Positions 1 to 8,081 of a DNA stretch of 64,000 nucleotides are shown one piece after another. Location of the stretch: NCBI GenBank assembly GCA_963822295.1, contig CAWGHD010000002.1, positions 372,001 to 436,000 on the forward strand, given 5' to 3'. Both the position numbers and the translations under genes were made by a program. Position 1 is the first letter of the stretch; each line of letters opens with the position of its first letter. The notes beneath the pieces were generated by a model. The model was not told where the DNA came from, made no database searches, and saw nothing but the letters and a program-made list of their open reading frames with translations. The stretch is from VRUE01 sp963822295. GTDB lineage: Bacteria; Actinomycetota; Thermoleophilia; Solirubrobacterales; 70-9.

Positions 1-348
1 GCCCACGGGCTCGCCGAGCTGGTCCGGATGGGGGCCGGCGAAGCCGCCATCACCCGCCCGGATGGGTGCGCGGCGGTCGTCGGCGAGGGGGGCTCGCGCC
101 GCTTCCTCGAGGTTCGCACCGAGCCCCTCGAGCCGGTCTCGACCGTCGGCTCGGGCGACGCCTTCCTCGCCGGCTACGTCGCCGCCCGCTACGAGGGCGG
201 CTCGCCGGAGGACTGCCTCGCGTACGGCGTCGCCTGCGGCGCCGAGTCGACACAGCATTTCGGAGCCGGCACCGTGGACCGGCGTCTGGTCGAGCGACTG
301 CTCGGCGAGGTCCACGTGCACGATCTGGAGGTCCCCGCGGAAGTGTAG
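1..348 (+). CDS. PfkB-family sugar kinase, C-terminal part
   Basis: The 3' end of a ribokinase/PfkB-family carbohydrate kinase; the frame is open from base 1, so the N-terminus lies outside the window. The C-terminal PfkB signature is clear as STVGSGDAFLAGY (bases about 139-180), where the Asp is the catalytic base and the Gly-rich turn forms the anion hole. Composition and spacing resemble the 1-phosphofructokinase/tagatose-6-phosphate kinase (FruK/LacC) branch more than ribokinase, but the substrate cannot be fixed from the tail alone. It ends 36 bases before guaB3 in the same direction, so the two may be co-transcribed. Confidence 0.85.
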   Translation, partial: AHGLAELVRMGAGEAAITRPDGCAAVVGEGGSRRFLEVRTEPLEPVSTVGSGDAFLAGYVAARYEGGSPEDCLAYGVACGAESTQHFGAGTVDRRLVERLLGEVHVHDLEVPAEV

Positions 349-384
349 TCTGGACTTTCAACGCCACCCCGCCTGGAGGACCAA

Positions 385-1590
385 TTGGAGATCGACATCG
401 GTCGAGGCAAGAAGGGGCGGCGCGCTTACGGGTTCGACGACATCGCCATCGTCCCGTCGCGCCGCACCCGCGATCCCGACGACATTGACATCAGCTGGAC
501 GCTCGGCCCCTATCGCTTCGAGCTTCCGCTCGTCGCCTCGGCCATGGACGGGGTCGTGAGCCCCGACACCGCAGCGCTCGTGAACAAACTAGGAGGCCTC
601 GGGGTGCTCAACCTCGAGGGGATCTGGACCCGCTTCGAGAACGCGGAGGAGAAGCTCGAGATGGTCGCCGCCGCCCCCACCCACGAGGCGACGCGGATCA
701 TGCAGGAGATCTATGCCGAGCCGGTCAAGCCGGAGCTGATCGGGCAGCGGATCGCAGAGATCAAGGAGAAGGGCGCGGTCGCCTGCGGCTCGCTGACTCC
801 GCAGAAAGTCCGCGATCACTATGAGATCGCGGTCGAGGCCGGCATCGACATCCTCGTCATCCAGGGCACGGTGATCTCGGCCGAACACGTCTCGACCACG
901 GTCGAGCCGCTCAACCTCAAGGAGTTCATCTCCGAAGTCCCGGTGCCGACGGTGGTCGGGGGCTGCGCCTCCTACTCGACCGGGCTGCACCTGATGCGGA
1001 CCGGCGCGGTCGGCGTCCTGGTCGGGGTCGGCCCCGGCGCCGCCTGCACCACCCGCGGCGTGCTCGGCATCGGCGTCCCCCAGGCGACCGCGATCGCCGA
1101 CGTCGCCGCGGCCCGCTCACAGCACATGCTGGAGACGGGCGAGTACGTCAACGTGATCGCCGACGGCGGCATGCGGACCGGCGGGGACGTCTCCAAGGCG
1201 ATCGCCGTCGGCGCCGACGCGGTGATGGTCGGCTCGCCGCTGGCCCGCGCCAAGGAGGCTCCCGGTCGCGGCTTCCACTGGGGGATGGCGACATTCCATC
1301 CCTCGCTGCCGCGCGGCACCCGCGTCTCGACCAAACAGGACGGGACGATGGAGGAGATCCTGCTCGGCCCCGCCCAGGAGAACGACGGCACCTTCAACCT
1401 GATGGGGGCGCTGAAAACCTCGATGGCGACGACCGGCTACGAGGACATCCGCTCCTTCCAGCGGGCCGAGGTGATGGTCGCCCCGGCTCTGATGAGCGAG
1501 GGCAAGAAGCTCCAGAACGAGCAGTCGGTGGGAATGGGCTCCAACGGGCGCGCGGCGGTCTCGGCCGGCGTCGGAGTCGCCGACGATTGA
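385..1590 (+). CDS. guaB3: GuaB3-type IMP dehydrogenase-related protein
   Basis: A 401-residue cytoplasmic TIM-barrel protein of the IMP dehydrogenase/GMP reductase family, of the GuaB3 subgroup that lacks the CBS insertion typical of GuaB. The active-site loop is GPGAACTTRG with the conserved Cys and the following TTR, and the phosphate-binding DGGMRTGGD lies near residue 255. The start is TTG at 385, four bases after a GGAGGA ribosome site. Actinobacterial genomes often carry this gene beside guaA; its exact reaction is unsettled (IMP dehydrogenase-like or GMP reductase-like), so the guanine-nucleotide role is inferred from family and context. The stop overlaps the guaA TTG start. Confidence 0.92.
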   Translation: MEIDIGRGKKGRRAYGFDDIAIVPSRRTRDPDDIDISWTLGPYRFELPLVASAMDGVVSPDTAALVNKLGGLGVLNLEGIWTRFENAEEKLEMVAAAPTHEATRIMQEIYAEPVKPELIGQRIAEIKEKGAVACGSLTPQKVRDHYEIAVEAGIDILVIQGTVISAEHVSTTVEPLNLKEFISEVPVPTVVGGCASYSTGLHLMRTGAVGVLVGVGPGAACTTRGVLGIGVPQATAIADVAAARSQHMLETGEYVNVIADGGMRTGGDVSKAIAVGADAVMVGSPLARAKEAPGRGFHWGMATFHPSLPRGTRVSTKQDGTMEEILLGPAQENDGTFNLMGALKTSMATTGYEDIRSFQRAEVMVAPALMSEGKKLQNEQSVGMGSNGRAAVSAGVGVADD

Positions 1591-3188
1591 CGATCACCGA
1601 GAAAGAGGGGGGCGAGCCGGCCGCGGCTGACGCGATGAGCGAGGTGCCGACGGGGGTCGAGGAGGTCCTCGTCCTCGACTTCGGCGGCCAGTACTCGCAG
1701 CTGATCGCGCGCAGGATCCGCGAATGCGGTGTCTACTCGGAGCTGCTGCCGGCGACGGCGAGCCTCGAGGAGATCCGCGAGCGGGCCCCCAGGGGGCTCG
1801 TCCTCTCCGGCGGGCCGGCCTCGGTCTACGAGAAGGACGCGCCCCCGTTCCCTACCGGGCTGCTCGACCTCGAGATCCCGATCCTCGGCATCTGTTACGG
1901 CATGCAGGTGATGGTCCAGAGCCTCGGCGGCAGGGTCGAGGGGGCGGAGTCGGGCGAGTTCGGCCGCGCCGAGCTGACCCTGCGCGACGGCGGTGGCAGG
2001 CTGCTCGGCGGCCTGCCCGAGGAGCAGTCCTGCTGGATGAGCCACCGCGACACCGTCTTCGAGCCGCCGCCCGGCTTCGACGCCCTCGCCTCCAGCCCGG
2101 GCTCCCCGGTCGCCGCCTGCGAGGACGCCGACCGCGGCCTCTACGGGATCCAGTTCCACCCCGAGGTCGTCCACACTCCGTACGGGACGGAGATCCTCAC
2201 CCGCTTCCTGCGCGACATCTCGGGTTGCGAGCAGCAGTGGTCGCCGCAGTCGGTGATCGCCGAGCAGATCGCCCGGATCAAGGCCCAGGTCGGCGAGGGC
2301 ACCGTCATCTGCGGCCTCTCCGGCGGGGTCGACTCCTCGGTCGCGGCGCTGCTCGTGCACCGGGCAGTCGGGAAGCAGCTCACCTGCGTCTTCGTCGACC
2401 ACGGCCTGATGCGGATGAACGAGGCGGAGCAGGTGGTCGAGGCCTTCGAGCAGTTCGGGATCCCGCTGGTCCACGTCGAGGCCGAGGAGCGCTTCCTGGC
2501 CAAGCTTGCCGGGCAGGACGATCCCGAGACCAAGCGCAAGATCATCGGCGGGGAGTTCATCCGCGTCTTCGAGGAGGAGGCGGCGAAGCTCGAGGACGCG
2601 CGCTATCTGGTCCAGGGAACGCTCTACTCCGACGTGATCGAGTCGGGCGGCAGCGACGGGGCCGCGACGATCAAGTCGCACCACAATGTCGGCGGCCTGC
2701 CCGACGACCTCGAGTTCGAGCTGGTCGAGCCGCTGCGGATGCTCTTCAAGGACGAGGTCAGGGCCGTCGGCGCCGAGCTCGGGCTGCCGGAGCGCCTGGT
2801 CTGGCGCCAGCCCTTCCCGGGGCCCGGCCTGGCGATCCGGATCGTCGGCGGCGAGGTCAACAGGGAACGGCTCGACATCCTGCGCGCCGCCGACGCGATC
2901 CTCCAGGAAGAGATCCGGGCGGCGAACCTCTACCGCGAGCTCTGGCAATCCTTCTGCGTGCTGCCGGTGGTGCGCTCGGTCGGGGTCCAGGGGGACGGCC
3001 GCACCTACGCGTACCCGATCGTGATCCGCGCGGTCACCTCCGACGACGCGATGACCGCCGACTGGGCCCGGCTTCCCTACGACCTGCTCGAGCGCGCCTC
3101 CAACCGAATCATCAATGAGGTCAAGGGCGTCAACCGCGTGGCGCTGGACATCAGCTCCAAGCCGCCGGCGACGATCGAGTGGGAGTAG
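1587..3188 (+). CDS. guaA: GMP synthase (glutamine-hydrolysing)
   Basis: Converts XMP to GMP with ATP and glutamine, the last step of guanine nucleotide synthesis. The class I amidotransferase domain comes first: LVLDFGGQYSQ, the nucleophile Cys in GICYGMQ near residue 103 and the HPEV His/Glu pair near residue 191. The ATP pyrophosphatase domain follows with the P-loop SGGVDSS near residue 245 and VDHGLMR. The C-terminal dimerisation domain ends in a typical KPPATIEWE. Start: TTG at 1587 overlaps the guaB3 stop (TTGA), which would couple translation; the ATG at 1635 (17 residues before the DFGGQYSQ motif) is an equally good family-length start. Confidence 0.95.
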   Translation: MTITEKEGGEPAAADAMSEVPTGVEEVLVLDFGGQYSQLIARRIRECGVYSELLPATASLEEIRERAPRGLVLSGGPASVYEKDAPPFPTGLLDLEIPILGICYGMQVMVQSLGGRVEGAESGEFGRAELTLRDGGGRLLGGLPEEQSCWMSHRDTVFEPPPGFDALASSPGSPVAACEDADRGLYGIQFHPEVVHTPYGTEILTRFLRDISGCEQQWSPQSVIAEQIARIKAQVGEGTVICGLSGGVDSSVAALLVHRAVGKQLTCVFVDHGLMRMNEAEQVVEAFEQFGIPLVHVEAEERFLAKLAGQDDPETKRKIIGGEFIRVFEEEAAKLEDARYLVQGTLYSDVIESGGSDGAATIKSHHNVGGLPDDLEFELVEPLRMLFKDEVRAVGAELGLPERLVWRQPFPGPGLAIRIVGGEVNRERLDILRAADAILQEEIRAANLYRELWQSFCVLPVVRSVGVQGDGRTYAYPIVIRAVTSDDAMTADWARLPYDLLERASNRIINEVKGVNRVALDISSKPPATIEWE

Positions 3189-3243
3189 CTTCACCTGCGT
3201 TGAGGGCAAGCAGGTCCTCGGTGGGACGGTCCGGGGCGAATCC

Positions 3244-3280
3244 CATCAAGTTCGCCAGGCAATACATGGCGAACTTGATG
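3244..3280. promoter_or_regulatory. Perfect 14-bp inverted repeat between guaA and the next gene
   Basis: CATCAAGTTCGCCA at 3244-3257 is matched exactly by its reverse complement at 3267-3280, around a 9-base centre. The arms are only half G/C in a very GC-rich neighbourhood, and no T-run follows. It lies 56 bases after the guaA stop and 21 bases before the next start, so it may be an operator for the downstream membrane gene or a terminator-like hairpin for guaA. Confidence 0.6.
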
Positions 3281-3300
3281 CGATCTCAGAAAATGGTGCG

Positions 3301-4056
3301 GTGCCGTTCTGGATCTCGATAGGGCTGCTGGGGCTGCTGCAGGCGGCTCTGGTCGCGCTGCCCCGGTCGCGGGAGCCGTTCGGGTGGATGCCGGAGAGCC
3401 CGTGGTGGGCTCTGGTGCCGGCCGGGTCGATCGTCGTCGTCGTCTCAGCGATCGAGGCCGAGCCCGATGCCGCCGACCTGCTCACCTGGCTCGCACTGCT
3501 GACGGTGCCACCGCTCGCGGCCTTTGCGCTGGGGGATCTGCTGCGCGGGTCGAGGCCTTGGTGGGCACTGGCGGCGGTGCCGCTCTTCGCCCTCGCCTGG
3601 GCTGCCACGCCGGGCTCGCTCCTCGCGGAGGGAGCGGCCACGGCCCTCACCGCACTCGCCTGCATCTCGCTCGGCTGGCTGCTGGCCTCGGTCGTGCCGG
3701 CCTCGTGGCTCCGCATCGGGGTCTACTCGATGGCCGCGCTCGACGCCGCCCTGATCGCGGCCGACCTGCTCCAGGGCCCCAACTCGGTGCTCAGCGCCGC
3801 CGCGCCCGCCGCCGACCTGCCGCGCCTGCAGGCCGTCCACTTCGGCAACGCGGCGATGGGTTTCGGCGACGTCTTCGTCGCGGCTCTGGTCGGCTGCATG
3901 CTGGCGGGCGATCGCCGCCGGCAGCTCGAGGCCGCGATCCTCGTCGCCGTCCTCGCCCTCAGCTTCGACCTGCTCTTCTTCTTCGTCGACTCGCTGCCCG
4001 GGACGGTCCCGGTCGCGGTCGCCCTCTACATCAGCTGTAGGCGTCCCATTTCTTGA
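3301..4056 (+). CDS. Polytopic membrane protein of unknown function
   Basis: A 251-residue hydrophobic protein with about seven or eight predicted membrane segments rich in Ala, Leu and Val and no catalytic motif I recognise. The frame is open upstream into guaA but offers no start codon between the guaA stop and GTG 3301, which gives MPFWISIGLLGLL, a natural first membrane span; that start has only a weak ribosome site. A perfect inverted repeat sits just upstream. Its last 26 bases overlap the 3' end of the convergent peptidase gene. It could be a small prenyl- or lipid-related membrane enzyme, but nothing visible proves that. Confidence 0.6.
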   Translation: MPFWISIGLLGLLQAALVALPRSREPFGWMPESPWWALVPAGSIVVVVSAIEAEPDAADLLTWLALLTVPPLAAFALGDLLRGSRPWWALAAVPLFALAWAATPGSLLAEGAATALTALACISLGWLLASVVPASWLRIGVYSMAALDAALIAADLLQGPNSVLSAAAPAADLPRLQAVHFGNAAMGFGDVFVAALVGCMLAGDRRRQLEAAILVAVLALSFDLLFFFVDSLPGTVPVAVALYISCRRPIS

Positions 4057-4987
4057 GGTACGCGTAGGGGTCGATCGGACTGCCGCCCTCGTACCAGCCT
4101 GGTGCGGTCCAGATCTCGAAGTGGAGGTGGCAGCCCCTCGCGTTGCCGGTGATCCCGACGGTGCCGATCGGCTGGCCGGTGCGGACGACGTCGCCGACCT
4201 TCAGCGGCGAGGGCTCCGTCATGTGCATGTAGGCGGTGTCGAACTGGGTGCCCTTGCCGTCGATCACCAGGTAGTTGCCGGCGGCCCCGTCATAGCCCGA
4301 GAACCGGACTTTGCCGCCGCGGGCGGCGACGAGCGGCAGGCCGCATTCCGCCATCACGTCCTGCCCCTGGTGGGTGTGGCCGGAGCGCCCCGCCCCGAAG
4401 CGCGCCCCGGAGCTGCCGTAGTCGTGCGCGCCGACCACCGGGAAGGCGAAGCCGTAGAACTCGAAGCTGAGGCTGAGCGGCTCGCTCGAGCCGGTGGCGC
4501 GCTTGGCGACTCGCAGGGCGCCCTGGGCGCCGACCCGGAAGCTGTAGCGCCCGTTGGGGGCGGGGCGCTTCTCGAGGGTGAGGCCGTCCCAGCGGATGCC
4601 GACCGACGTCGCCGGTTCGACGTCGCTTCGGTAGAAGGTGCGGACGACAGCCCCTGCTTCGTCGACGACGTCGATACGGATGTCGTTGAGCGGCTGGGTG
4701 CTGCCGAGTTCGAAGCGCAGGCTGGGGCTGCGGACCCCGTAGAAGAAGGACTTGCGGGGGGTGGCCGAGGCCGAGAGCAGGCTCAGGGTCCCGGAGCTCG
4801 GCACGCCCGGGGTGGGGACGCCGGTCACGCTCGGCGGGGCCGGCGGGGCGCCCGCGGCTGTCGGGGCGCCGCCCGTGGCGATTTCAGCCGAGGCGCTCGC
4901 CGGCAGGATCGCGAAAACGGCCGCGATCGCGATTGTCGACCACCTGCCCCCGGCCTTGGGCCGGGCTCTGAAAGAACTGCGGACCAC
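4031..4987 (-). CDS. Secreted M23-family peptidase
   Basis: A 318-residue exported protein with an Arg-rich N-terminus and a hydrophobic core ending in PASASA, a good signal peptide. Residues about 75-155 form a beta-rich module with an FlgD-Ig-like pattern (PNGRYSFRV). The C-terminal LytM/M23 domain has the zinc motifs: HTHQGQD supplies the first His and Asp, and GCHLHFEIW the HxH pair. M23 enzymes cut peptidoglycan cross-bridges, so a cell-wall remodelling role outside the membrane is likely. It runs convergently into, and overlaps, the membrane protein to its left; its 5' side faces the rplM leader. Confidence 0.9.
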   Translation of the reverse strand: MVRSSFRARPKAGGRWSTIAIAAVFAILPASASAEIATGGAPTAAGAPPAPPSVTGVPTPGVPSSGTLSLLSASATPRKSFFYGVRSPSLRFELGSTQPLNDIRIDVVDEAGAVVRTFYRSDVEPATSVGIRWDGLTLEKRPAPNGRYSFRVGAQGALRVAKRATGSSEPLSLSFEFYGFAFPVVGAHDYGSSGARFGAGRSGHTHQGQDVMAECGLPLVAARGGKVRFSGYDGAAGNYLVIDGKGTQFDTAYMHMTEPSPLKVGDVVRTGQPIGTVGITGNARGCHLHFEIWTAPGWYEGGSPIDPYAYLKKWDAYS

Positions 4988-5161
4988 GTTCCCTCTCTTT
5001 CGACCGCCTGCGGAGTTAGCTGTCGGGCTCGCGCTGAAAGAGGTGCGCTACGGACCGTTTTCGTCCGATTCGCCCCGGAGACCTGCAAAGGCCCCTGCGG
5101 TTCCCCCGCTCCCGTCCGGACTGTCCGCTCGGGATTCGGCGTATTGGCGCGGCAGTATAAG

Positions 5162-5218
5162 TCGTCCCGCCCCGGCCCCGAAGGGACCAGGCTGTGATTC
5201 GGGACCGGGGCGGGACGA
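5162..5218 (+). promoter_or_regulatory. Long GC-rich hairpin upstream of rplM
   Basis: Arms 5162-5182 and 5198-5218 pair over 21 positions with one mismatch, around a 15-base loop. No T-run follows. It lies just after the TATAAG box and about 110 bases before the rplM start, so it may be part of a structured leader RNA of the L13-S9 operon. Confidence 0.5.
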
Positions 5219-5293
5219 ATCAATTCCGCCCATGGCTGCGGCCTTGGGCCTTGCCATATGCGGGCTGGTCGCGGTTCGCCTATCATCCCCTGG

Positions 5294-5322
5294 CCGCGCG
5301 GGAGTAATCCGCGTGGTTTTTT
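5294..5322 (+). terminator. Terminator-like hairpin directly before the rplM start
   Basis: An 8-bp stem (CCGCGCGG at 5294-5301 with CCGCGTGG at 5309-5316, one G-U pair) with a 7-base loop is followed at once by six T residues (5317-5322). This is the textbook shape of an intrinsic terminator, yet the rplM ATG is at 5327. No separate ribosome site lies between it and the ATG; the only GGAG is in the loop. Attenuation of the operon is the obvious inference. Confidence 0.55.
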
Positions 5323-5326
5323 CACG

Positions 5327-5761
5327 ATGAAGACCTACGTTGCCACCCCTGCCGACCGCCAGCGCGACTGGTACGTCGTCGATGCCGAGGGCCAGACCCT
5401 CGGCCGGCTGGCGACCCATATCGCCGACGCGCTGCGCGGCAAGCGCAAGCCCGAGTACACGCCGCACGTCGACACCGGGGACTTCATCGTCGTCGTCAAC
5501 GCCGAGAAGATCCACGTCACCGGCGACAAGCTTGCGCAGAAGACCTACTGGCGCCACAGCGGCTACCCCGGCGGGATCAAGTCCCGCACCCTGGGTGAGA
5601 TGCTCGAGCGCCGGCCCGAGGAGGTAATCCGCAAGGCGGTCAAGGGGATGCTTCCGCGCAACCGCCTCGCCCGCCAGCAGCTGACCAAGCTCAAGGTCTA
5701 CGCGGGCCCGGACCACCCCCACGCGGCTCAGCAGCCCAAACCGATGGAGATTGAGAAGTGA
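5327..5761 (+). CDS. rplM: 50S ribosomal protein L13
   Basis: A 144-residue large-subunit ribosomal protein with the family hallmarks in order: WYVVDAEGQTLGRLA near the N-terminus, GDFIVVVNA, the YWRHSGYPGG loop and GMLPRNRLAR. Length and start (MKTYVATP) fit bacterial L13. It is the first gene of the L13-S9 pair; its TGA overlaps the ATG of rpsI by one base. The leader carries a terminator-like hairpin that ends four bases before the ATG, so expression may be controlled by attenuation or autoregulation, as known for L13 in other bacteria by different RNA structures. Confidence 0.97.
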   Translation: MKTYVATPADRQRDWYVVDAEGQTLGRLATHIADALRGKRKPEYTPHVDTGDFIVVVNAEKIHVTGDKLAQKTYWRHSGYPGGIKSRTLGEMLERRPEEVIRKAVKGMLPRNRLARQQLTKLKVYAGPDHPHAAQQPKPMEIEK

Positions 5762-6725
5762 TGGCAGACGACGAGAAAAAGAGACTTCAGAGGAGACCCC
5801 GGCCGAGGAGACTCCGCAGGACGAGCCCCAGGCCGAGGAGACACCCGACGCCCCCGGAAGCGAAGCTGAGGAGGCGGCGGCTGATGGCGAAGCCCTGCCC
5901 TCGGCCGACGACGATCCATCCGATGCTCCTTCGGAGGAGGCCGAGGGCCCCGACGCAGAGGCCGAGTCGCCTAGCGAGGAGCCCGCCGAGGAGGCTGAGG
6001 TCGCAGAAGAGGAGCCCGCTGCCACCGAGGACGAGCCCGCTGCCGAGGAGGAGCCTGCTGCCGAGGAGGAGAGCGCCGAGGCCGCCGAGGAGGAGCCTGC
6101 TGCCGCCGAGGAGCCGGAGGCGGAGAAGAAGACTGAGAAGAAGAAGGACGTCATTCCCGGCGCCGACCTCGAGCCGATCGCGGTCGACAGCGGCGAGGAG
6201 AGGCCGCTCAGCGCCGAGGAGCGCGCCCGCCACGAAGCCGAGGAGGAGGAGCGCGCCCAGCGCGAGGCGGCGCTCGTCGGCGAGGGCGACGACGAGGAGT
6301 CGGGCGCGGCGAGCCGCGCTCCGGCGAAGATGGAGAAGGACTCCCGCTTCCTGGCGACCGGCAAGCGCAAGCGCTCGATCGCCCGCGTCACCCTGCTTCC
6401 CGGCGACGGCAAGTTCGAGATCAACGGGCGCGAGATCGAGGAGTTCTTCCCGCGCCCGCTGCACCAGACGATGGCCAAGCAGCCGCTGGCGATCACCGGC
6501 TACGAGACCAGCGTCGACGTCCGCGTCCGCGTCCACGGCGGCGGGATCGGCGGCCAGGCCGGCGCCGTCCGCCACGGGATCGCCCGGGCGCTGACCGAGA
6601 TCGACCCGGAGCTGCGCGGCGAGCTCAAGCGCCGCGGCTTCCTCACCCGCGACGCACGCGTCAAGGAGCGCCGCAAGGCCGGGCTCAAGAAGGCGCGCAA
6701 GAAGCCGCAGTTCAGCAAGCGCTGA
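5761..6725 (+). CDS. rpsI: 30S ribosomal protein S9 with long acidic N-terminal extension
   Basis: The C-terminal 126 residues are a complete S9: ATGKRKRSIARV, the GGGIGGQAGAVRHGIARAL core and the basic tail ending KKPQFSKR that reaches the ribosomal P site. Before it lie about 195 residues rich in Glu, Ala and Pro with repeated EEPAAEEE-like units, a much longer acidic extension than in most actinobacterial S9 proteins. The ATG at 5761 overlaps the rplM stop and reads MADDEK, but the frame then needs one extra base in the A-run at 5776-5780 to enter the long frame; a missing A in the sequence is the simplest explanation. A TTG at 5751 in the long frame is a less likely start. Confidence 0.9.
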
Positions 6726-6735
6726 GCGGGAACTG

Positions 6736-8053
6736 ATGGCGACGGAGCGCAGGCTCTTCGGCACCGACGGGGTCCGAGGGGAGGCCGGGACGTTCCTCAC
6801 CGCGGAGCTGGCGACCGCGCTGGGCGAAGCGTCGGCCAGCGTCGCTGGACGCCGAGCGCCCGCAGGTCCTGATCGTCCGCGACACCCGCGAGTCGGGGCC
6901 GATGCTCGAGGCGGCGCTGGCCGCCGGGGTCGCCGCGGCGGGAGGCGACGCGCTGCTCGGCGGGGTCCTGCCGACGCCGGCGGCAGCGATCCTGGTCAAG
7001 CGCCTCGGCCTCGACCTCGCCGCCGTCGTCTCCGCCTCCCACAACCCCTACGGCGACAACGGGATCAAGTTCTTCTCGGGCTCCGGCACCAAGCTCGGCG
7101 ACGAGGTCGAGGCGCGGATCGAGGCGCTGTTGGACGGCGCCGCGGAGCCCGCCGGCCCCGGTCGGGTGCGCGAGCTGAACGGCGGCCTCGACGACTACCT
7201 GCGCGAGCCCTGGAGGCCGCTTTCCCGCTCGACCTCTCCGGCCGGCGGGTCGTGCTCGACTGCGCCAACGGCGCCACCCACCGCGCCGCGCCGGCGATCT
7301 TCGAGCGGCTCGGCGCCGAGGTCGAGACGATCGCCGTCGAGCCCGACGGCCGCAACATCAACGACGGCTGCGGCTCCACCCACCTCGAGCCACCTGGCCG
7401 CGCCACGTCGTCGCGTCCGGGGCGGAGATCGGCTTCGCCTTCGACGGCGACGGCGACCGCGTGCTCGCGGTCGACGGCGGCGGCCGCGTCCACGACGGCG
7501 ACGAGCTGATCGCCCTCGCCGCGCGGGGCATGGCCGCGCGCGGCGAGCTCGGCGGCGGGGTCGCGGTCACCGTGATGACCAACTTCGGCTTCCACCGGGC
7601 GATGGAGGAGGCCGGGATCGAGGTCGCCGTGACCAAGGTCGGCGACCGCTACGTGCTCGACGAGCTGCCGCCCGCGGCTGGTCGCTCGGCGGCGAGCAGT
7701 CCGGCCACATCATCGACACGCGCTTCGTCGCCACCGGCGACGGCATCGCGGCGGCGCTGATGACGATGCGGGAGCTCGGCGGCGGCGATCTGGCCGACGC
7801 GGTCCCGATGGAGAAGCTGCCGCAGATGCTGGTCAACGTCGAGGTCGCCGACCGCGAGGCGATCGCCGGCGCCGCCGCCGTCTGGGAGGCGGTCGAGCAG
7901 GAGGGGGCCGCGCTCGAGGGGCGCGGCCGCGTCCTCCTGCGGCCGTCGGGCACCGAGCCGCTGGTCCGGGTGATGGTCGAGGCTCCCACCGCCGAGGAGG
8001 CCGAGGCGGTCTGCGAGCGGCTGGCCGGGCTCGTCCGCCGCGAGCTCGGCTGA
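6736..8053 (+). CDS. glmM: Phosphoglucosamine mutase (frame broken)
   Basis: Converts glucosamine-6-phosphate to glucosamine-1-phosphate for UDP-GlcNAc and peptidoglycan synthesis. The family motifs are all present: RRLFGTDGVRG at the N-terminus, the phosphoserine loop SASHNPYGDNGIKFF near 7035, the metal loop FDGDGDR near 7440 and the phosphate-binding RPSGTEP near 7950. However, they lie in different frames: the coding frame changes near 6845, 7205, 7390 and 7680. Each change is a one-base event and no domain is missing. The total length fits the family (about 440 residues). It follows rpsI by 10 bases and precedes glmS, the preceding enzyme of the same pathway. Confidence 0.9.
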
Positions 8054-8081
8054 CTCCCGCCCTCTACTCTTACTCGCCTTC

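Larger units (their letters stand above)
4988..5326. other. Divergent intergenic region with rplM leader
   Basis: A 339-base stretch without a convincing gene, between the divergent M23 peptidase and rplM genes. It must hold promoters for both directions. A TATAAG box at 5156-5161 could be a -10 element reading toward rplM, but I see no good -35. The main features are a long hairpin at 5162-5218 and a terminator-like hairpin at 5294-5322, listed separately. Short frames inside look like noise. Confidence 0.6.

Noticed and set aside
1437..3209. A leftward open frame of 590 codons opposite guaA
   Set aside because: guaA carries all catalytic motifs; the antisense translation is low-complexity and has no recognisable domain.
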